Assembly (NCBI RefSeq): GCF_003797765.1
Contig: NZ_RKMB01000008.1
Span: 62,001 to 126,000 of the forward strand
Direction of reading: 5' to 3'
DNA length: 64,000 bases
Origin: Ramlibacter sp. WS9
GTDB taxonomy: Bacteria > Pseudomonadota > Gammaproteobacteria > Burkholderiales > Burkholderiaceae_C
Below, in pieces: positions 1 to 8,601 of this stretch; position 1 is the stretch's first letter, and the number at the start of each line of letters is the position of its first letter. Below the pieces are notes generated by a model, which was not told where the DNA came from, ran no database searches, and was given only the letters and a program-made list of their open reading frames with translations. A program made the translations under genes and the position numbers.

Positions 1-966
1 GCCCGGCATGATCGACGAGCCGGGCTCGTTTTCCGGGATGCTCAGCTCGCCGATCCCGCTGCGCGGGCCACTCGCCAGCCAACGCACGTCATTGGCGATC
101 TTCATCATGGCGGCCGCGAGCGTCTTCAACGCGCCGTGGGCGTGCACCAGCGCGTCGGCAGCCGCCATCACTTCGAACTTGTTCGGCGCGGTGACGAAAG
201 GCAACCCGGTGAGCCGCGCGAGTTCCGCCGCCACCTTTTCGGCATAGCCCGCCGGCGCGTTCAGGCCGGTGCCGACGGCCGTGCCGCCCAGCGCCAGCTC
301 GCACAGGTGCGGCAGGCTGCCGTGCAGGTGCCGGTCGGCCTGCTCCAATTGCGCGACATAGCCGGAGAACTCCTGGCCCAGCGTCAAGGGCGTGGCGTCC
401 TGCAGATGCGTGCGGCCGATCTTGACGATGTCCTTGAACTCGTCGGACTTCGCCGACAGCGTGGACCGCAACTTCATCAGCGATGGCATCAGCTTGTTGC
501 GGATGGCTTCCACGGCGGCGACGTGCATCGCCGTGGGAAAGACGTCGTTCGACGACTGGCTCTTGTTCACGTCGTCGTTGGGATGCACCAGCCTTCCTTC
601 GCCCCGCTGCCCGCCCAACAGTTCGCTCGCACGGTTGGCCAGTACCTCGTTGACATTCATGTTGGTCTGAGTGCCCGAACCGGTCTGCCAGACCACCAGG
701 GGGAATTCCTCGCCGTGCTGGCCGGCCAGCACCTCGTCGGCCGCGGCGACGATAGCCGAGGCCTTGTCCTGGTCCAGCAGGCCCATCAGGTGGTTGACCA
801 CGGCCGAGGAGCGCTTGACCTGCACCAGCGCCCGGATGATTTCCCGGGGCTGCCGCTCCCCCGAAATGTCGAAGTTTTGCAGGGAGCGCTGGGTCTGGGC
901 GCCCCACAGGCGCTGCGCCGGCACCTCGATGGGGCCGAATGTGTCGCGTTCAATGCGGGTGTTCAT
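1..966 (-). CDS. fumC: Class II fumarate hydratase, C-terminus cut off by the window edge
   Basis: This gene encodes the oxygen-stable, metal-free fumarase of the TCA cycle, which interconverts fumarate and L-malate in the cytosol. It starts at the ATG at 966 and reads [17 protein letters not shown]; 322 codons are visible and the frame runs off the left edge. The family is about 460 residues, so roughly the last 140 are missing. The substrate-site segments [10 protein letters not shown] and [11 protein letters not shown] are present, and the family signature GSSIMPG lies at the very edge. It is divergent from a small cytochrome c and close to a class I fumarase at 1530, so two unrelated fumarases sit together. 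Confidence 0.95.
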   Translation of the reverse strand, partial: MNTRIERDTFGPIEVPAQRLWGAQTQRSLQNFDISGERQPREIIRALVQVKRSSAVVNHLMGLLDQDKASAIVAAADEVLAGQHGEEFPLVVWQTGSGTQTNMNVNEVLANRASELLGGQRGEGRLVHPNDDVNKSQSSNDVFPTAMHVAAVEAIRNKLMPSLMKLRSTLSAKSDEFKDIVKIGRTHLQDATPLTLGQEFSGYVAQLEQADRHLHGSLPHLCELALGGTAVGTGLNAPAGYAEKVAAELARLTGLPFVTAPNKFEVMAAADALVHAHGALKTLAAAMMKIANDVRWLASGPRSGIGELSIPENEPGSSIMPG

Positions 967-1044
967 GGTCAGCTCGATGTATAGCGCCCCGGGGCCGTCA
1001 GCCACCGTAACAGAGTCGCGCCGGCTTGTGTGGCGGCGGTCGAT

Positions 1045-1058
1045 TTGACCTGCGTCAA
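1045..1058. promoter_or_regulatory. FNR/ANR/Dnr-type operator-like palindrome
   Basis: TTGAC-CTGC-GTCAA is a perfect 5-bp inverted repeat with a 4-bp spacer. It fits the FNR/CRP-superfamily pattern TTGAY-N4-RTCAA. It is centred about 67 bp upstream of the cytochrome c start and about 85 bp upstream of the divergent fumC start. Oxygen- or NO-responsive control of either gene is an inference from motif and position only. Confidence 0.5.
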
Positions 1059-1118
1059 CACATGCCCGTCTTGCGCGCAGTAGCCTGAGCTTGGCGATGT
1101 TGCCTGCTGGAGGTTCTC

Positions 1119-1445
1119 ATGAAATCGATTGAACTGGCGGCTTTCCTTGGCGGCCTCGTCCTGTGCAGTGCGGCCGCGGCCAGCACCGAACTCGCGCAGG
1201 CCAAGCAGTGTATGCAATGCCACAAGGTGAAGGAAGCCTTCGCAGGCCCGTCCTTCCACGAGATCGCGCAAGCCCGCAAGGGCCAGCGCGATGCCATGAC
1301 GAAGATGGTGGTCACCATCCGGCGAGGGAGCAATGCCACCGGCGGCCCGCACTGGGGTGCGGCCACCATGCCCGATATGAAGGAGCGCCCGGAAGTCAGC
1401 CAAGCTGAAGCGAGGACGCTGGCGAAGTGGATCCTCAAGCAATGA
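1119..1445 (+). CDS. Small periplasmic class I cytochrome c
   Basis: This is a predicted 108-residue exported monohaem cytochrome that would carry electrons in the periplasm. Residues 1-21 form a signal peptide with a hydrophobic core and an AAA-type cleavage region. The haem-binding motif CMQCH is at residues 31-35, and Met84 or Met87 near the TMPDM segment could be the axial ligand. The size and the C-terminal AEARTLAKWILKQ helix fit the c551/c5 type. A good ribosome binding site (GGAGG) lies 6 bases before the ATG. An FNR-like palindrome lies upstream, consistent with a respiratory role. The redox partner cannot be told from the sequence. Confidence 0.9.
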   Translation: MKSIELAAFLGGLVLCSAAAASTELAQAKQCMQCHKVKEAFAGPSFHEIAQARKGQRDAMTKMVVTIRRGSNATGGPHWGAATMPDMKERPEVSQAEARTLAKWILKQ

Positions 1446-1529
1446 GGTGCCGGGCCGAAGCGTGAACGAAGGTGCTCAACAGGGTCTGGGATAATGGAGG
1501 CAAGCCCCCTCCCCTACCGTCCCGAGACC

Positions 1530-3071
1530 ATGACGACAAGCATCAAGTACAACGATCTGGTGGAATCGATCGCCGCCGCGCTTCAATTCATCAGCTACTA
1601 CCACCCCGCCGACTACATTGCCCACCTCTCCCGCGCCTACGAGCGCGAGCAGAGCCCGGCCGCAAAGGACGCCATCGCGCAGATCCTGACCAACAGCAAG
1701 ATGAGCGCGACCGGGCACCGCCCGATCTGCCAGGACACCGGCATCGTCAACGTGTTCATCAAGGTCGGGATGGACGTGCGTTTCGAGGGCTTCACCGGCA
1801 GCCTGGAAGACGCCATCAACGAAGGCGTGCGCCAGGGCTACAACCACCCCGACAACACGCTGCGCGCCTCCGTCGTGGCCGACCCGCAGTTCGACCGCAA
1901 GAACACCAAGGACAACACGCCGGCCGTGATCTTCACCGAGCTGGTGCCGGGCAACAAGGTGGACATCACCGTCGCGGCCAAGGGCGGCGGCAGCGAAAAC
2001 AAGAGCAAGATGATCATGCTCAACCCGAGCGACTCGGTGGTCGACTGGGTGCTCAAGACCGTGCCGACGATGGGCGCCGGGTGGTGCCCGCCCGGCATGC
2101 TGGGAATCGGCATCGGCGGCACCGCCGAGAAGGCGATGCTCATGGCGAAGGAGTCGTTGATGGACGACATCGACATGTACGAGCTGCAGGCGCGCGGGCC
2201 GAAGAACAAGACGGAAGAGCTGCGCCTGGAACTGTACGAGAAGGTCAATGCGTTGGGCATCGGCGCGCAGGGCCTGGGCGGCCTCACCACGGTGCTGGAC
2301 ATCAAGATCAAGATGTACCCCACGCACGCGGCCAGCAAGCCCGTCGCGATGATCCCCAACTGCGCCGCGACGCGCCACGCGCATTTCGTGATGGACGGCT
2401 CGGGCCCGGTGTACCTGGACCCGCCGAGCCTGGACCTGTGGCCCAACGTCAACTGGACGCCCGACTACGTCAAGAGCAAGAAGGTCAACCTGGACACGCT
2501 GACGAAGGAAGAAGTGGCCAGCTGGAAGCCGGGCGACACGCTGCTGCTCAACGGCAAGATGCTCACCGGCCGCGACGCCGCGCACAAGCGCATCGCCGAC
2601 ATGCTGGCCAAGGGCGAGAAGCTGCCGGTGGATTTCACCAACCGCGCCATCTACTACGTCGGCCCGGTGGACCCCGTCAAGGGTGAAGCAGTGGGCCCGG
2701 CCGGCCCCACCACCGCCACGCGCATGGACAGTTTCACCGACATGATGCTGTCGCAAACTGGCCTGATCACCATGATCGGCAAGGCCGAGCGCGGGCCGGT
2801 GGCCATCGAGGCGATCAAGAAGCACAAGAGCGCCTACCTGATGGCGGTGGGCGGCGCGGCCTATCTGGTGTCCAAGGCCATCAAGACCGCCAAGGTGGTG
2901 GGCTTCGCCGACCTGGGCATGGAAGCCATCTACGAATTCGACGTGGTCGACATGCCGGTGACGGTGGCCGTGGACGCGGGCGGCACCAGCGCCCACATCA
3001 CCGGCCCGGCCGAGTGGCAAAAGAAGATCGCCACCGGCGAGTTCAAAAACATCCCGGTTGCGGCCGCGTAA
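1530..3071 (+). CDS. Class I (Fe-S) fumarate hydratase
   Basis: This gene encodes a 513-residue class I fumarase, in which the alpha (TtdA-like) and beta (TtdB-like) parts are fused. It catalyses the same fumarate/malate reaction as FumC but with an oxygen-sensitive [4Fe-4S] cluster. Cys67 (in RPICQDTG), Cys186 (in GWCPPGM) and Cys278 (in NCAATRHAHF) are the likely cluster ligands. The C-terminal half contains the VGPVDPV and GPAGPTTATRMD segments typical of the beta part. The ATG at 1530 (MTTSIKYNDL) matches the usual start; an ATG at 1494 would add 12 poorly conserved residues. murI follows with almost no gap, so the two are probably cotranscribed. Confidence 0.93.
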   Translation: MTTSIKYNDLVESIAAALQFISYYHPADYIAHLSRAYEREQSPAAKDAIAQILTNSKMSATGHRPICQDTGIVNVFIKVGMDVRFEGFTGSLEDAINEGVRQGYNHPDNTLRASVVADPQFDRKNTKDNTPAVIFTELVPGNKVDITVAAKGGGSENKSKMIMLNPSDSVVDWVLKTVPTMGAGWCPPGMLGIGIGGTAEKAMLMAKESLMDDIDMYELQARGPKNKTEELRLELYEKVNALGIGAQGLGGLTTVLDIKIKMYPTHAASKPVAMIPNCAATRHAHFVMDGSGPVYLDPPSLDLWPNVNWTPDYVKSKKVNLDTLTKEEVASWKPGDTLLLNGKMLTGRDAAHKRIADMLAKGEKLPVDFTNRAIYYVGPVDPVKGEAVGPAGPTTATRMDSFTDMMLSQTGLITMIGKAERGPVAIEAIKKHKSAYLMAVGGAAYLVSKAIKTAKVVGFADLGMEAIYEFDVVDMPVTVAVDAGGTSAHITGPAEWQKKIATGEFKNIPVAAA

Positions 3072-3072
3072 C

Positions 3073-3849
3073 TTGGCTTCACCCATCGGCGTTTTCGACA
3101 GCGGCGTCGGCGGCCTGAGCATCCTAAAGGCGCTGCGCGCCGAGCTGCCGGCTGAAGACTTCGTCTATCTGGCCGATGCCGGCTTCGCGCCCTACGGTGA
3201 GCGCGGTGACGCCTTCGTGATCGACCGCACCCGCGCCATCGTGCAGCAACTGCGCGACGAGCACGGCATCAAGGCGCTGGTGGTCGCGTGCAACACCGCG
3301 ACGGCGGCGGCCATCCATCTGGTGCGGGTGGAGCATCCGGACCTGCCCCTGGTCGGCGTCGAGCCGGCGCTCAAGCCGGCCGTCGCGCTGAGCAAGACCG
3401 GCCGCATCGGCGTGATGGCGACGCGCGTCACGGTGGGCAGCGCCAAGCTGCGCGCCCTGCACGATTCGTTAAAGGACCAGGCCGAATTCGTCCTGCAGCC
3501 CTGCGATGGCCTGGCCGATGCGATCCAGAACCACGACGACGCGCAGATCGGCGCACTGTGTGCCCAGTACACGCGAGCCATTGGCCCCTTCGGCATGCAG
3601 CCCGGCCAGATCGACACGCTGGTGCTGGGCTGCACGCACTACGCCTTCGCGTGGGACGAATTGCAGGCGCTGGTGGGGCCCGACGTGCGCTTGATCGAGA
3701 CTGGCGAGCCGGTCGCGCGCCAGACCCGTCGCCTGCTCGAAGCCGCCGGCCAATTGCGCCAAGGCGCCATGCCCGGCCGAGTCACGCTGCTGACCACCGG
3801 AGAGCAAGCGGCGCTGGAAGCTGCCGCGCTGCGTTGGCTCTCTTTGTAG
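3073..3849 (+). CDS. murI: Glutamate racemase
   Basis: This enzyme makes D-glutamate for peptidoglycan synthesis by a cofactor-independent two-base mechanism. The N-terminal IGVFDSGVGG motif and both catalytic cysteines are visible: Cys73 in ACNTAT and Cys187 in GCTHYAF (258-residue numbering). There is no ATG. The TTG at 3073, one base after the fumarase stop, gives the expected N-terminus ASPIGVFDSG; a TTG at 3058 inside the fumarase end is the alternative. No clear ribosome binding site precedes either, so translation may be coupled to the fumarase gene. Confidence 0.92.
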   Translation: MASPIGVFDSGVGGLSILKALRAELPAEDFVYLADAGFAPYGERGDAFVIDRTRAIVQQLRDEHGIKALVVACNTATAAAIHLVRVEHPDLPLVGVEPALKPAVALSKTGRIGVMATRVTVGSAKLRALHDSLKDQAEFVLQPCDGLADAIQNHDDAQIGALCAQYTRAIGPFGMQPGQIDTLVLGCTHYAFAWDELQALVGPDVRLIETGEPVARQTRRLLEAAGQLRQGAMPGRVTLLTTGEQAALEAAALRWLSL

Positions 3850-3853
3850 CGAG

Positions 3854-4387
3854 TTACGGGGGGCAACCGGCCGCCGGCGGCGCCGGCTGGAAAGTCTCCA
3901 CCTGCCCCAGCGCCCGGGGCCCGACCAGCACTTCGCCGGCCGGACCAATGACCGTGACCGTCACGGAAGGCCTGAATTCCGGGGTGCCGCTGAACTGCAG
4001 CCGCAGCGTCGCATTGACGGCAGGCCCGCCCGCGTGGCTTTGCAGCGAGCCCGGCAGCACCGCCATGCCGTTCGCGTCGATTTCCCAAGCGCCCGCGAAA
4101 GCAAATCGGCCGCAAACGGTGACCAGTTCCACCGAACCCTCGTCGAGCCGCAGGTCGATCTGAGTGCAGTCTGTCGTGCACTGGGGCGGAGACCCCGGCT
4201 GCGCCCCACCCGGAGGGATTCCATCGCTACTGCCTCCCGTCACCGAGGCGGTGCTGGAATAGCTGGTGGGCCCCGTGCCCGTCCCCCCGCTGCCCGGACC
4301 GCAAGCGGTCAACACGAGGATCAGCAGCACGCCGATGAAGGTGAAGCAGGAGACGCGGAGCAGGCGCTCAAGCAGAAGTTTGGTCAT
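3854..4387 (-). CDS. Hypothetical small lipoprotein
   Basis: This 177-residue protein has no family I recognise. The start at 4387 gives MTKLLLERLLRVSCFTF followed by a hydrophobic stretch and a lipobox ending LTAC, so export and lipidation are predicted. A Gly/Ser/Thr-rich linker (roughly residues 30-70) leads to a beta-rich C-terminal domain with several cysteines. The start overlaps the end of the upstream DUF6502 gene by 20 bases, so the two are probably coupled. The function is unknown. Confidence 0.65.
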   Translation of the reverse strand: MTKLLLERLLRVSCFTFIGVLLILVLTACGPGSGGTGTGPTSYSSTASVTGGSSDGIPPGGAQPGSPPQCTTDCTQIDLRLDEGSVELVTVCGRFAFAGAWEIDANGMAVLPGSLQSHAGGPAVNATLRLQFSGTPEFRPSVTVTVIGPAGEVLVGPRALGQVETFQPAPPAAGCPP

Positions 4388-5186
4388 GATCGTTGCAAGA
4401 GTAGAAGTAGCTCCCGAAGCGGACGCGGTGGGTACGCGCCTGCTCCGGGGCATGGGATCGGTCGTGGTCATAGCGCTCTTGCGCCTCTCGCATCACCGTG
4501 TCGAACGCCTGGCGCCAGGCGCGCGCCGCGGCGGCATGGAGGTGCCGAGCAGACTCTTCGGTCAATTCATCTGAAAAGATCGCCTGCTCCAGGTAATTGT
4601 GCCCGCCATCGAGGTTCAGGCTCGCGGCCGCGGCGTGGTCGTGCAGGTTGTCTGCAAGCAGCGACGCCATTTCGGGGAAGCCCTGACGGGGCACGAAGCC
4701 CGGCGCCAGCAGCCGGACACGGGCTTCTGTTTCTTCCGCGATGCCCAGGCGCACCAGTTCGTCGAGCACGGCGCGCGGCCGCACGTCACTGCTGATGGCC
4801 GTAACCAGGGTGTCGATGCTCGGCGCATCGCCGGATCGAGGCAGCACGCGCGGGCGGCCCTTCTTGTCCCGGTACGCAGGGTCGCTCAGCCAACGGGTGA
4901 CAACCTGGCTGGCCATGTTCATGGGCGCTTCCATTGCCAGCGCAGCGCCGCCCGACAGCGCGAGGTTGCGCACGTCCCGCCGGTGCACGCCCGACAACAG
5001 GCTGAGGGCACTGTCGGTTTGCTTCTTGCCTGCGCTGCGCAGTTCTTCGACTGCCGCTTCCAGGAACACCTGCTTGAGCGCCGCGGCGAATGCCGGGTAA
5101 GCGACACCGTGGCGCAGCAGCAGGCGCACCAGCGGCCTGCAAGCGCGCAGCACACTGGCGAGGACGACGGCGGGTCGAGACGACAT
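4368..5186 (-). CDS. DUF6502 family protein, possible DNA-binding regulator
   Basis: This 272-residue cytoplasmic protein starts at the ATG at 5186 (MSSRPAVVLASVLRACRPL). I assign it to DUF6502 from memory of the family pattern (VRLLLRHGVAYPAFAAALKQVF, then TDSALSLLSGVHRRDVRNL). Residues 20-80 look like a winged-helix unit, so a regulatory role is plausible but not proven. A perfect 21-bp palindrome in the 61-bp gap to the divergent beta-propeller gene could be its operator. It precedes and overlaps the lipoprotein gene. An in-frame ATG further upstream would run through the palindrome and is unlikely. Confidence 0.75.
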   Translation of the reverse strand: MSSRPAVVLASVLRACRPLVRLLLRHGVAYPAFAAALKQVFLEAAVEELRSAGKKQTDSALSLLSGVHRRDVRNLALSGGAALAMEAPMNMASQVVTRWLSDPAYRDKKGRPRVLPRSGDAPSIDTLVTAISSDVRPRAVLDELVRLGIAEETEARVRLLAPGFVPRQGFPEMASLLADNLHDHAAAASLNLDGGHNYLEQAIFSDELTEESARHLHAAAARAWRQAFDTVMREAQERYDHDRSHAPEQARTHRVRFGSYFYSCNDHDQTSA

Positions 5187-5210
5187 GCGTGGATTGATCT
5201 TCCGGCTATC

Positions 5211-5231
5211 TTGTGGGATATTATCCCACAA
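5211..5231. promoter_or_regulatory. Perfect 21-bp palindrome, candidate operator
   Basis: The arms TTGTGGGATA (5211-5220) and TATCCCACAA (5222-5231) flank a single central T. It is the main feature of the short gap between the divergent DUF6502 and beta-propeller genes, and its downstream edge is only 16 bases from the latter's ATG. The size and symmetry suit a dimeric repressor. Autoregulation by the DUF6502 protein is inferred. Confidence 0.6.
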
Positions 5232-5247
5232 ATCAAGGAGAAACACC

Positions 5248-7170
5248 ATGCAGATTCGTACGACCCTGCGCGCATTCGCGGGCCGCGCAGCACCTTTCGT
5301 GGCGGCCGCCCTGCTGTTCGCTTGCGGCGGCGGCGGCTCGGCGCCCCCGCCGCCTACGGCCGGCAGCGAGGCGATGCGCGCCGCGCAACCCGGAGAACTC
5401 GTCGCCTACTTCAGGACGAGCCTCGCCACCCGGAATGCCCAAGGGGCTTACCCGCTCTACGGCGGCATCGGCGGAGGGCTGTCGCCGGTGCCCGCCACCG
5501 CCGATGACGCCATTTCAGGAACCCTCCTTCAGGAAGCCGGCGTCGATGAGGACGACCTGCTCAAGACCGATGGCAGCGCCGTCTACTCTTTGCACATCGG
5601 GGCGACGACGCCTCGGCTCGAATCGCGCCCCATCCGACCAGACGGCAGCCTCGGTGCGCCGGCGGGCGTGGCACTGGACCCGCAAGCGCAGCCCAGCGGC
5701 ATGTACCTGGCAGAAGGCGGCGGGCGCATCGCCGTCATCGGCAGCAAGCAGGGCAAGGTGTCTCTCGACACGTTCAACGTGTCCGGAGGGCAGCCCGCGC
5801 ACGCTACGCAGGTCCTGATCGACGGCTACCTGGTCAGCACGCGCCGGATCGGCAACGTGCTTTACCTCGCCAGCACCTGGACGCCGGATTTGTCCGCGTA
5901 CTGGTTTCCGGCCGGCACGCCCGCCCCGCAGGTCGAAGCGAGCCTCGCGGGATTGAACGCCTCCGCAGTGCTGCCGACCATCCGCGTGGGCAGCGCGCCG
6001 TCTCAACCGCTCGTCGAGGAAAGGGATTGCCAGCTGCAGCCCGCAACCGCTTCGCTGAGCTTGCAACTCACGACCATCACGGCCATCGACCTGTCGACGC
6101 CCACGCTGGAGCGGCGCAGCGTGTGCTTCGTCGGCAACGGCGACACGCTCTACATGTCGCCGTCGGCAGCGTATGTGGCCACGTCGAGAAATTATTGGCT
6201 CGCGGCCGACATCATGACGTCCGTGCTGCCTCAGCAGACCACGACCGACATCCACAAGTTCGCACTTCAAGGCTTGCAGGTCAGCTACCGCGGATCGGCG
6301 GAGGTTGCCGGCCACCTGGGCTGGGACCGCGAGAAGACGCCCTACCGCATGAGCGAGCATCAAGGCAACCTTCGCGTGCTCACCTTCACCGGCAGCACGG
6401 GTTGGATCGGCATACCCACGACGGCAGCTTCCACCGCCGCCACCTCAACCCACCCCGAACCGGCTTCACCCGCAACGCTCACCGTGCTGCGCGAGGCGTC
6501 CGCATCGGGCGGACTGGTCCAGGTGGCACAGTTGCCCAACCGGCAAAGGCCGGCGCCCATCGGCCATGAAGGCGAGCAGGTGTATGCCGTGCACTTCGCC
6601 GGGCCGCTTGCCTACGTGGTGACGTTCCGGCGCACCGATCCGCTGTACGTGCTCGACCTATCGGATCCTGTGGACCCGAAGCCGGTTGGCGAGCTCGCGG
6701 TTCCCGGTTTCTCCGACTACCTCTTCCCCCTCGCGAACGGCAAGCTGCTCGGGATCGGCAGGGATGCGACTGAGAGCGGGATGATGCTGGGCCTCAAGAT
6801 CGCCTTGTTCGACGTCACCAACCCGGCGCATCCGGCGCTCCTGTCCAGCCGCACCCTGGGCGACCGCGGCTCGTCCAGCACGCTGGACTACTCGCGCCAC
6901 GGCATCAACATCTACGCGCAGGACACTCAGGCACGCATTGCGTTGCCCGTGGAACTCGTGACAGGTCCTCTGGGTGGGCAAGCGACCCAGCGAGGGCTGG
7001 CACGCTTCGTGGTGGACACGGCGGCGGGCACGCTCGAGGAGCGCGCGATGATCCCGGCAACCACTTCGGTGGGTGAATTCTTCAGCCCGGCGTACGAGCG
7101 GAGCATCCAGTCCGCCAATGCGACGTACTACCTGTCCGGCGGACAGGTGCAGTACATTCCGCAGCCCTGA
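5248..7170 (+). CDS. Beta-propeller domain lipoprotein
   Basis: This 640-residue secreted protein begins MQIRTTLRAFAG and has a lipobox ending LLFACGG, so it is probably a lipoprotein. The segment EAGVDEDDLLKTDGSAVYSL is typical of the Beta_propel family (secreted C-terminal beta-propeller proteins distantly like WD-40). Repeated blade-like segments such as LAYVVTFRRTDPLYVLDLSDP continue to the end. The start at 5248 has an AGGAGAAAC ribosome binding site. Its expression is likely linked to the divergent DUF6502 gene through the shared palindrome. The ligand and role are unknown. Confidence 0.85.
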   Translation: MQIRTTLRAFAGRAAPFVAAALLFACGGGGSAPPPPTAGSEAMRAAQPGELVAYFRTSLATRNAQGAYPLYGGIGGGLSPVPATADDAISGTLLQEAGVDEDDLLKTDGSAVYSLHIGATTPRLESRPIRPDGSLGAPAGVALDPQAQPSGMYLAEGGGRIAVIGSKQGKVSLDTFNVSGGQPAHATQVLIDGYLVSTRRIGNVLYLASTWTPDLSAYWFPAGTPAPQVEASLAGLNASAVLPTIRVGSAPSQPLVEERDCQLQPATASLSLQLTTITAIDLSTPTLERRSVCFVGNGDTLYMSPSAAYVATSRNYWLAADIMTSVLPQQTTTDIHKFALQGLQVSYRGSAEVAGHLGWDREKTPYRMSEHQGNLRVLTFTGSTGWIGIPTTAASTAATSTHPEPASPATLTVLREASASGGLVQVAQLPNRQRPAPIGHEGEQVYAVHFAGPLAYVVTFRRTDPLYVLDLSDPVDPKPVGELAVPGFSDYLFPLANGKLLGIGRDATESGMMLGLKIALFDVTNPAHPALLSSRTLGDRGSSSTLDYSRHGINIYAQDTQARIALPVELVTGPLGGQATQRGLARFVVDTAAGTLEERAMIPATTSVGEFFSPAYERSIQSANATYYLSGGQVQYIPQP

Positions 7171-8475
7171 TCAGGCAGGGGCGCCGGCGGCCGCCGCGCG
7201 CCCCCGCTGCACGTCCACCTTTTGCAGCAGCAGCAGGCCGACGACGAACAGCACGGTGGTGGACATGATGGCCATCCGCTGGTTGCCACCAGTCGCCCAG
7301 GTGATGGCTCCGTAGGTCAGCGGGCCGACGATGCTCGCCAGGCGAATCGCGAACGTCCACAGGCCGTAGAACTCGGCCAGCTGCTTTTGCGGTGCGAACA
7401 AGCCCGCCAATGCGCGGCCTGCGGACTGGCTGGAGCCCATGCACAGCCCGGCGATGGTGGCCGCCCACCAGAACTGGCCCTTGGTGGTGGACGACGCGGC
7501 GATGACGCACGCGGCAATCCACCCGACCAGCGTGCTGCCCAATGCGATCTTGTGGCCGATGCGGTCCTGCAGGTAGCCCCAGGCGAATGCGCCGCCCGCG
7601 GCGGCGAGGTTCAGCACGAAGATCAGCACCATGGTCTCCTGCTGCTGGAAGCCGATCACCGTTTCCGCATAGATTGCGGCCAGCGTGATCGCCACGGCCA
7701 CGCCGCCCTGGTAGAAGACCGCGCACACCAGCAGCCACATGAAGTCACTGAACTGCCGCGCCTGCGCGAAGGTCCGCTGCAGCTGCTGCAGCGACGCTTT
7801 GAAGCCGTTTTCGCGAAGCGCACGGGGATTGGGCTGTGCCCTTTCCTTGAGCAGCAAGAACGTCACGAGAGCCGCCGCGCCGTACAGTGCGGCGGTGATG
7901 ACCATGGTGACCGGCACGAAGCTGTCGGCCTTGATGCCTCGTCCCTGCGCCCAGATGACGTAACCCAGGCACAGCCCCAGCGCGAGCATGCCGCCGAAGT
8001 AGCCGAAGCTCCAGCCCCAGCCGCTGACCTTGCCCATGCCGTCGGGCCGCGCCAGCTCGGGCAGAAAGGCCGCCGTGAGCGACTCACCGTAGGAATAGAA
8101 CGTGTTCGAGATGATGATGAGGAGAATCGCGAGCGGCACGCTGCCCGGCCCCGCGAACGCGAGCGCGGCGGTGGACAGCACGCACCCCACGGTAAAGATC
8201 GCCAACAGCCGCTTCTTGGCGGCACGCAGGTCGGCATAGGCGCCGATGCTGGGCATGGTGAGCATCACGATGGCGTACGAAGCGCTGAGCGCCGCCGTCC
8301 ACGCGAAGGTCGCCCATTCGGCTTTGCCGGCGATGCCGCCCACGAAGTACGCGGCGAACACCGCCGTGATCACCACCGTGGTGTAGCCCGAGTTGGCAAA
8401 GTCGTACATGGCCCAGCCGAACACCTCGCGCTTGCGCACGCCTGGGTTCAGGGCGTCCTGGGAAAAAAGTGCCAC
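7171..8475 (-). CDS. MFS transporter of the UMF1 (Atg22-like) type
   Basis: This 434-residue polytopic inner-membrane carrier belongs to the major facilitator superfamily. The N-terminal segment REVFGWAMYDFANSGYTTVVI is characteristic of the UMF1/Atg22-like branch. About 12 hydrophobic helices are visible, with a loop (LRENGFKASLQQLQRTFAQ) in the middle. The start is GTG at 8475. Its stop directly abuts the stop of the convergent beta-propeller gene. The substrate is unknown; transport of amino acids or small metabolites is only a family-level guess. Confidence 0.85.
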   Translation of the reverse strand: MALFSQDALNPGVRKREVFGWAMYDFANSGYTTVVITAVFAAYFVGGIAGKAEWATFAWTAALSASYAIVMLTMPSIGAYADLRAAKKRLLAIFTVGCVLSTAALAFAGPGSVPLAILLIIISNTFYSYGESLTAAFLPELARPDGMGKVSGWGWSFGYFGGMLALGLCLGYVIWAQGRGIKADSFVPVTMVITAALYGAAALVTFLLLKERAQPNPRALRENGFKASLQQLQRTFAQARQFSDFMWLLVCAVFYQGGVAVAITLAAIYAETVIGFQQQETMVLIFVLNLAAAGGAFAWGYLQDRIGHKIALGSTLVGWIAACVIAASSTTKGQFWWAATIAGLCMGSSQSAGRALAGLFAPQKQLAEFYGLWTFAIRLASIVGPLTYGAITWATGGNQRMAIMSTTVLFVVGLLLLQKVDVQRGRAAAAGAPA

Positions 8476-8519
8476 GATGACCTCGCTCCGCTCGATGAAC
8501 TGCGGCGCTGCGCGCCTGC

Positions 8520-8600
8520 AATGACAAATGACAAATGACCTCAGCGGATCATTTTGTCATTGATGCGCAGCGAGGTCATGCGCGAAGCGCGTCATTTGTC
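8520..8600. repeat. ATGACAAATGAC intergenic repeat cluster
   Basis: Tandem ATGACAAATGAC units at the left are mirrored by GTCATTTGTCAT near 8594, with a further TTTTGTCATTG copy between. The arrangement can fold into a long imperfect hairpin. The same words recur between lon and clpX (14961-15056), so this is a dispersed element and not chance. It lies between the MFS and DUF6806 genes. Confidence 0.65.
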
Positions 8601-8601
8601 A

